Shown here piece after piece: positions 1-64,000 of a stretch of 64,000 nucleotides of DNA. The notes below the pieces were generated by a model that was given only the letters and a program-made list of their open reading frames with translations, made no database searches and was not told the origin of the DNA. Source of the DNA: Chamaea fasciata (taxonomy: Eukaryota > Chordata > Aves > Passeriformes > Sylviidae); assembly GCA_029207755.1 (NCBI GenBank), contig JARCOQ010000011.1:24803712-24867711 (forward strand). Reading direction: 5' to 3'. The translations under genes were made by a program, and so were the position numbers. Each line of letters begins with the position of its first letter. The first letter of the stretch is position 1.

Positions 1-857
1 AGGCACCATCTGTTCTTACGTTTATCAATGCCCAATTCCAAGAATTTTTTATTTTTATACTGCTAGTAAAAGTACACCATACAGTGAAAACATCATTTCT
101 ATGAGAGAACATAGGATGGCAGAGCTTTTGATGTACAACCCAGCAAATGAAACAAAAACATTAAGTACAATAGCTTAATTAGCACCAAATGGGTTGATTT
201 CTCATGGGAAAAATGAACAGCGTCTGGTTCCCAAAGCTAGGGATGGTAAGCTGGACACGTCAATTCCCTTGGTTTATTTGTCACATCTTGTACCAAGACT
301 TTTTACACTTTATACAGTTTTAATGTTCAATCACGTGCCTCTAAAACTCCTACCAGAGAGAAACATTTTGCCATGACAGGAAACACACGACTTTGAAAGT
401 CTCTTCTGCTCTGAAGAGGTATCTGGAATTTTTCTGGCTTTGGTTTTTGGTAACCTTTCCAGTCATGGTATTTATCAGAGGTTGCACAGATGGAAGCTGG
501 GCCCAGTTGAAGCTAACGGCATCACCGGCTCTCATCGCTTCCTTTTATATCCAAGTGTCACAAAAAAATGGGGCGTTCTCATCAGTTGGCAGCACTTGTG
601 TCACACCACCAGAACTCCAGCTGGTGGGCTTGAGAGACCTAATAAACCCTTCTCCCATCAGCCACAGACCCCTACAGCAGTAATCCATCTGATTCCCTCG
701 TACTTCCACTACACTCACCCACGAGGACCAGAAACAGAGAGAGGGAAGAGCCAAGAAAGCCGGGGGGGAAAGCAGGAGAGCCCCGTCAGGGGGCAGAGAG
801 GTTAATATTTGATTTAAAAGCGATGCAAAGGAGAAAGAGGAGCCCCCCACCACCTAC
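1..857 (-). other. Intron downstream of TNIK exon 24 (partial)
   Basis: No exon is visible here. Reading through the donor of exon 24 adds 24 residues (VGGGGLLFLLC...) before a stop near 786. An AATAAA hexamer lies on the minus strand at 48-53, followed within 30 nt by CA dinucleotides but no clear GU-rich element. It could be chance in AT-rich DNA. Confidence 0.8.
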
Positions 858-60575
<59,718 letters not shown>

Positions 60576-63500
60576 CTGCAAAAGAAAAGGGAGAAATTTG
60601 TTTGGTTTTCCTCAGGAACAAGGTTTTCCTCACAGTGAACAATATCCTTAAACAATCTCCTCGCCCTGGCGGCATCCACACATTATTTGTTGCTTTTTCA
60701 AGAGCATCTTCACAGCAGCCATGATGAGAAAGCAATTCCCTCCCTTTCCTCCTGCCATTACAATTAATTAGTACAGGGCCTTCAGTGCTGTATTTTCCTG
60801 GCAAACAAGCGCTGGAAATACCCTTTAATGCTCAGCCATGCACAGAAAACCAGCTCAGGGCCTCTCCTGAGCACAGAGCATGACTCGGCTGGAAATGGGC
60901 TGCAGGAGCTGAGATGATGGGAACGCGCTGGCTGGGATACCCACGCTGCCTTCAGTCCACTCAGGTCCCATCCCAGCCCTCACACACCTGGGGACACACC
61001 CTGGCCTGCAGGACACCATCTTCACTCTGAGCTGCAATTCGTTTATTTTCAGAAAGACTTGGTTAGCAGGAGAGAGAGGTTTTTAAAATTTGCAGCAACG
61101 GAAAAATATCAGCAAATCGCAGCAATGAACTGTTTGTTGCACAGTGCTTGGCTACATTAATCCTAATGGGAAAACGCCTGGGAGAGACGGTGAAAATATA
61201 AAAGAGCTCCAACTATTTATGGGGTCTTAAAACCAACACAACTGCTACCAAGCAAGGCAATTCCCAGCCTTTCCTCCCTTCCTGAGGAACAGATCACCCA
61301 ACATCATATCCAAATTGCTCACATCAAATCATTCCCACCCCCAACTGAGGACATGTGCTCTGCTTCCAAACCAGGCAGCCTGGGGAAAAGATGTTTTTCC
61401 TCCAGGAAAGCCAGCAAATGCTGATCCTAACAGGAGAGCTGGGAGGCAAAGGGAAGCATCTCCATTTCCCAGTTTACATCCCTGTTTACTGTGGGAGCTG
61501 CCCAAGGCCCCATCATGTGAGACATGGTGTGGAAGACACACGGGAATGGCAGCTCCTGCCTTGCAGCACTGATAATTAACACACCAAGGACAGAACCAGG
61601 AGCAGAGGCGAAGAGGGGTCAAGCTGCAGCATGGCAGAAACAGGGAAAAAAAAGCTTTTCCTAAATTGCAGGCTCCTCCTGCCCCCACGGCAGCGCGTGC
61701 GTTGATGAGCTGGGGTTTGCGTCAGGTCTCCCAGCCCTCCTGCAGACTGGAGATGGTCTTTCACACCATCTCAGCTCAGGAACCCTAAATTACCAGACAT
61801 GGGAACCTCTGCCTGGTCCCTCAGGTTTCCGGGCGCGGCGCTGGGAAGCAAATCCACGCGCCGGCTGCCGAGCAAGGCAGCATCATCCTCTCCAAATTTA
61901 TGACTTCACCAGGACGCCAATTCACCCACCAGGGCTCCTCGCTCATTTATTAACACAATTTATACGTCCTGAGCAGCCCCATGTTCTAACAGCGGAAAAA
62001 GAGCTTTATTTTAATATATGTGTAACATAAAAAGTAATAAAACCAAGCGCGGCCCAGCGGCCCCAGGCTGCGGCTGAAGCATCCTCTGGATGTGGCCGTC
62101 AGGAAGGAGGGGCATGTCACTACACACCATCCATTTAGACGGCACGATCTGCAGAAACAAATCCTCCTCTTCCTAAATTCGTCCTTGTTGGCTCGCCCGA
62201 GAAGTCCCCACGTGTACTGACACTTTAATTAAAACCCAGAGAGCACCAGCAGGGTAAACACTTGGACCGCGGCAGGCCCCATCTCCCGTGGGCTGGAGGA
62301 GGAGGGGGAAGCAAGCTGGGGCATTTCAGACCACGGATTTAGGAATTACACCTGCCTTTACATGATATACCATCACCTCATTTTGTGTTTTTAGGAAATG
62401 CCCCAGCTTTGCTGTGGTGAAGAGCTCCTGCTTTCCTCAGCACGTGCCAAGTCGAAAGGGATCGCCACGTGGCCACAGCATCCTTCTCCCAGGAATCTCC
62501 TGCCTCCTTGCACACCTCCCAAACATTTACAGACAATGGTAGGAACTTAATATCGTGTAAGCATTTACCAAAACAAAACAAACCGCTTGGAAACATATGT
62601 TAATGTAAGCCATGAGGGGCACTTAGTCACGCAAAAATCAGGCGGAGTAGAACCAGTAAGTGCTCACCCTGGGATATTGTAGCAGAGGTTTGTTTTTTCT
62701 ACAGTTTGTTCATGACAATGGATTGTAGAGCTTCACCCTGGCAGATGAAGCCATCTGGGGAAAACAGGCATCTCCTCACCAGTCAACCATCCCTTTTAAT
62801 TCAACCTACTGCTCAGCACTGAGACTTGCTGCGAAACTTTCATAAATAGTTTAGAAAACCCAGTTGATTTTTACCCTACTGCAGATGTTCTTGAATTTGC
62901 AATAAAGATATAGGCTGGAGGAAGACACTGAGAATGGAAATGAGAGATGCAACCGAGGAATTAAATCGACATCCAACCTGTACCCAACAAAAGGTGCCAC
63001 AGCAGCAATAAACCCCTCTCACAGCATCAGCCACCCCTGGCACCTTGGCCACGCAGATTCCAGTGCCTGTGCCCAAAGCCTGGAAGCAAGATGAGAAGCA
63101 TCCATGCCCCTGCAGTCTCTCCAAAGTATCCAGTTGGATCAGGATGTGGAATCACCTCTGCCAAAGCCAAGGCAAGCTGAAACTGGGAATTAATTAACGT
63201 CAAGTGTTGAGTTGTCTGGTGTTAATCTGTGCTGCTGTAAGAAAGCTACGAAAGAGGACTGGGGTAGCAAAATAAGGAAAGCACCAAAAAGCTCTGTTGT
63301 GATGCTTTTACCTCCTGTGTGTCTTCCATCCACCAAAACTTGTTGATTTTTCCTTTAAACCATCCCCACAGCAATGCCCTCCACCCAAAAAACACATGAA
63401 GACTGAGGCCTACTCCTGCTCCCCTGCTCAACTCTGTCTCCTCAACACCAAAGATGTGGCTCAAAACAGGCAAGAAGTGTTGTGGTTCAACAGAAAATCT

Positions 63501-64000
63501 CCACTTGTTCAGAAGTCCTCCATTGTGGTGCCCCCATGAGCGTGCTGGCAAGGGTGCAGCTGCCCGAAGGCAAAGCCTTCAGGAGGATGGGACCTTTCCT
63601 GGGTCAAACAGTCACTTCTGAGCCTTCAGACCACAGCACCAGCAATATTTTTGGTGACAGGAGCAAAGGTAGGTGGCAGGGAACAGCCAGCATTGAGCCA
63701 GCCTTGCTCCCTGCGCCCTTCTCACCTCCTGCCTCAAACACACAAACATTCTCCAGCATCTCCCTGCTCTTTTCCAAGGCAGCTTCTGCCTCTGGCTCTT
63801 CATCTCCCTGAATTCAGCACTGCTACAGACACGCACAGCTTTGACGGCATAAAACACACAGGAGGAAAACTGAGCTACTAAAGCATTTCCCCCTCTCCAG
63901 ATCCTCTGTCAAGGTTCACTTGGGTACAAACCCACATTCCAGCCTCGGGATTATTCAAGCATGATCTTCAAGGCTGCCACAGTTTTTAATTAAACATCCA
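60576..64000 (-). other. TNIK intron 2 (partial)
   Basis: I searched this 3.4-kb end of the window for the preceding exon (the glycine-rich loop, GNGTYGQVYK in human) and did not find it. Short CpG clusters occur near 61830-61875 and 62045-62105. No repeat family was identified. Confidence 0.85.

Noticed and set aside
545..600. Minus-strand peptide VTQVLPTDEN resembling the TNIK stretch VYQTSPTDED of the next exon
   Set aside because: Similarity stops after a few residues, there is no acidic run or suitable splice pair, and the flanks do not match the family. Treated as chance.
60576..64000. Search for the glycine-loop exon and the start codon exon
   Set aside because: No minus-strand frame contains GNGTYGQVYK or the N-terminus, so these exons lie outside the window.

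Overview
The window is vertebrate nuclear DNA, most likely from a bird. It carries at least eight CR1 LINE fragments with the typical bird/reptile 3' end. Introns are compact and GT-AG spliced, and the encoded protein is almost collinear with mammalian TNIK. The CR1 content and short introns favour a bird over a turtle or crocodilian; I cannot name the species.

One gene explains all the coding signal. Twenty-two exons of TNIK (TRAF2- and NCK-interacting kinase, a GCK-IV/Ste20 kinase related to MAP4K4 and MINK1) lie on the minus strand, from 60575 down to 858. The exons join in phase without a stop into 924 codons. They start in the kinase glycine-rich/lysine region and end just before the C-terminal part that leads to the citron homology (CNH) domain. 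Counting from the human protein as I remember it, they are coding exons 3-24. Exons 1-2 (about residues 1-41) lie beyond 64000, and the exons for the end of the linker and the CNH domain lie before position 1.

Layout in transcript order (right to left): kinase domain, exons 3-10 (60575-37252); acidic hinge, exon 11; long charged coiled coil, exons 12-15 (34538-24230); Ser/Pro-rich, SH3-ligand-bearing linker, exons 16-24 (19102-858). All three modules known to be alternatively spliced in TNIK are present and in frame: a 29-residue coiled-coil exon (25701-25787), a 55-residue exon (18938-19102) and an 8-residue, 24-nt neural-type microexon (10312-10335).

The rest is intron. It holds CR1 fragments, short A/T-rich and trinucleotide repeats, a 54-73 bp minisatellite just upstream of exon 12, two strong hairpins, two CpG-dense patches directly downstream of alternative exons, and some AT-rich blocks that look like conserved non-coding DNA. 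I found no second gene, no structural RNA gene and no exotic system. The best leads are local RNA and splicing features: TGCATG motifs near the microexon and the 55-residue exon, a perfect 17-bp hairpin upstream of exon 20, the minisatellite that is open in frame with exon 12, and a CAG-encoded polyglutamine run in exon 15.
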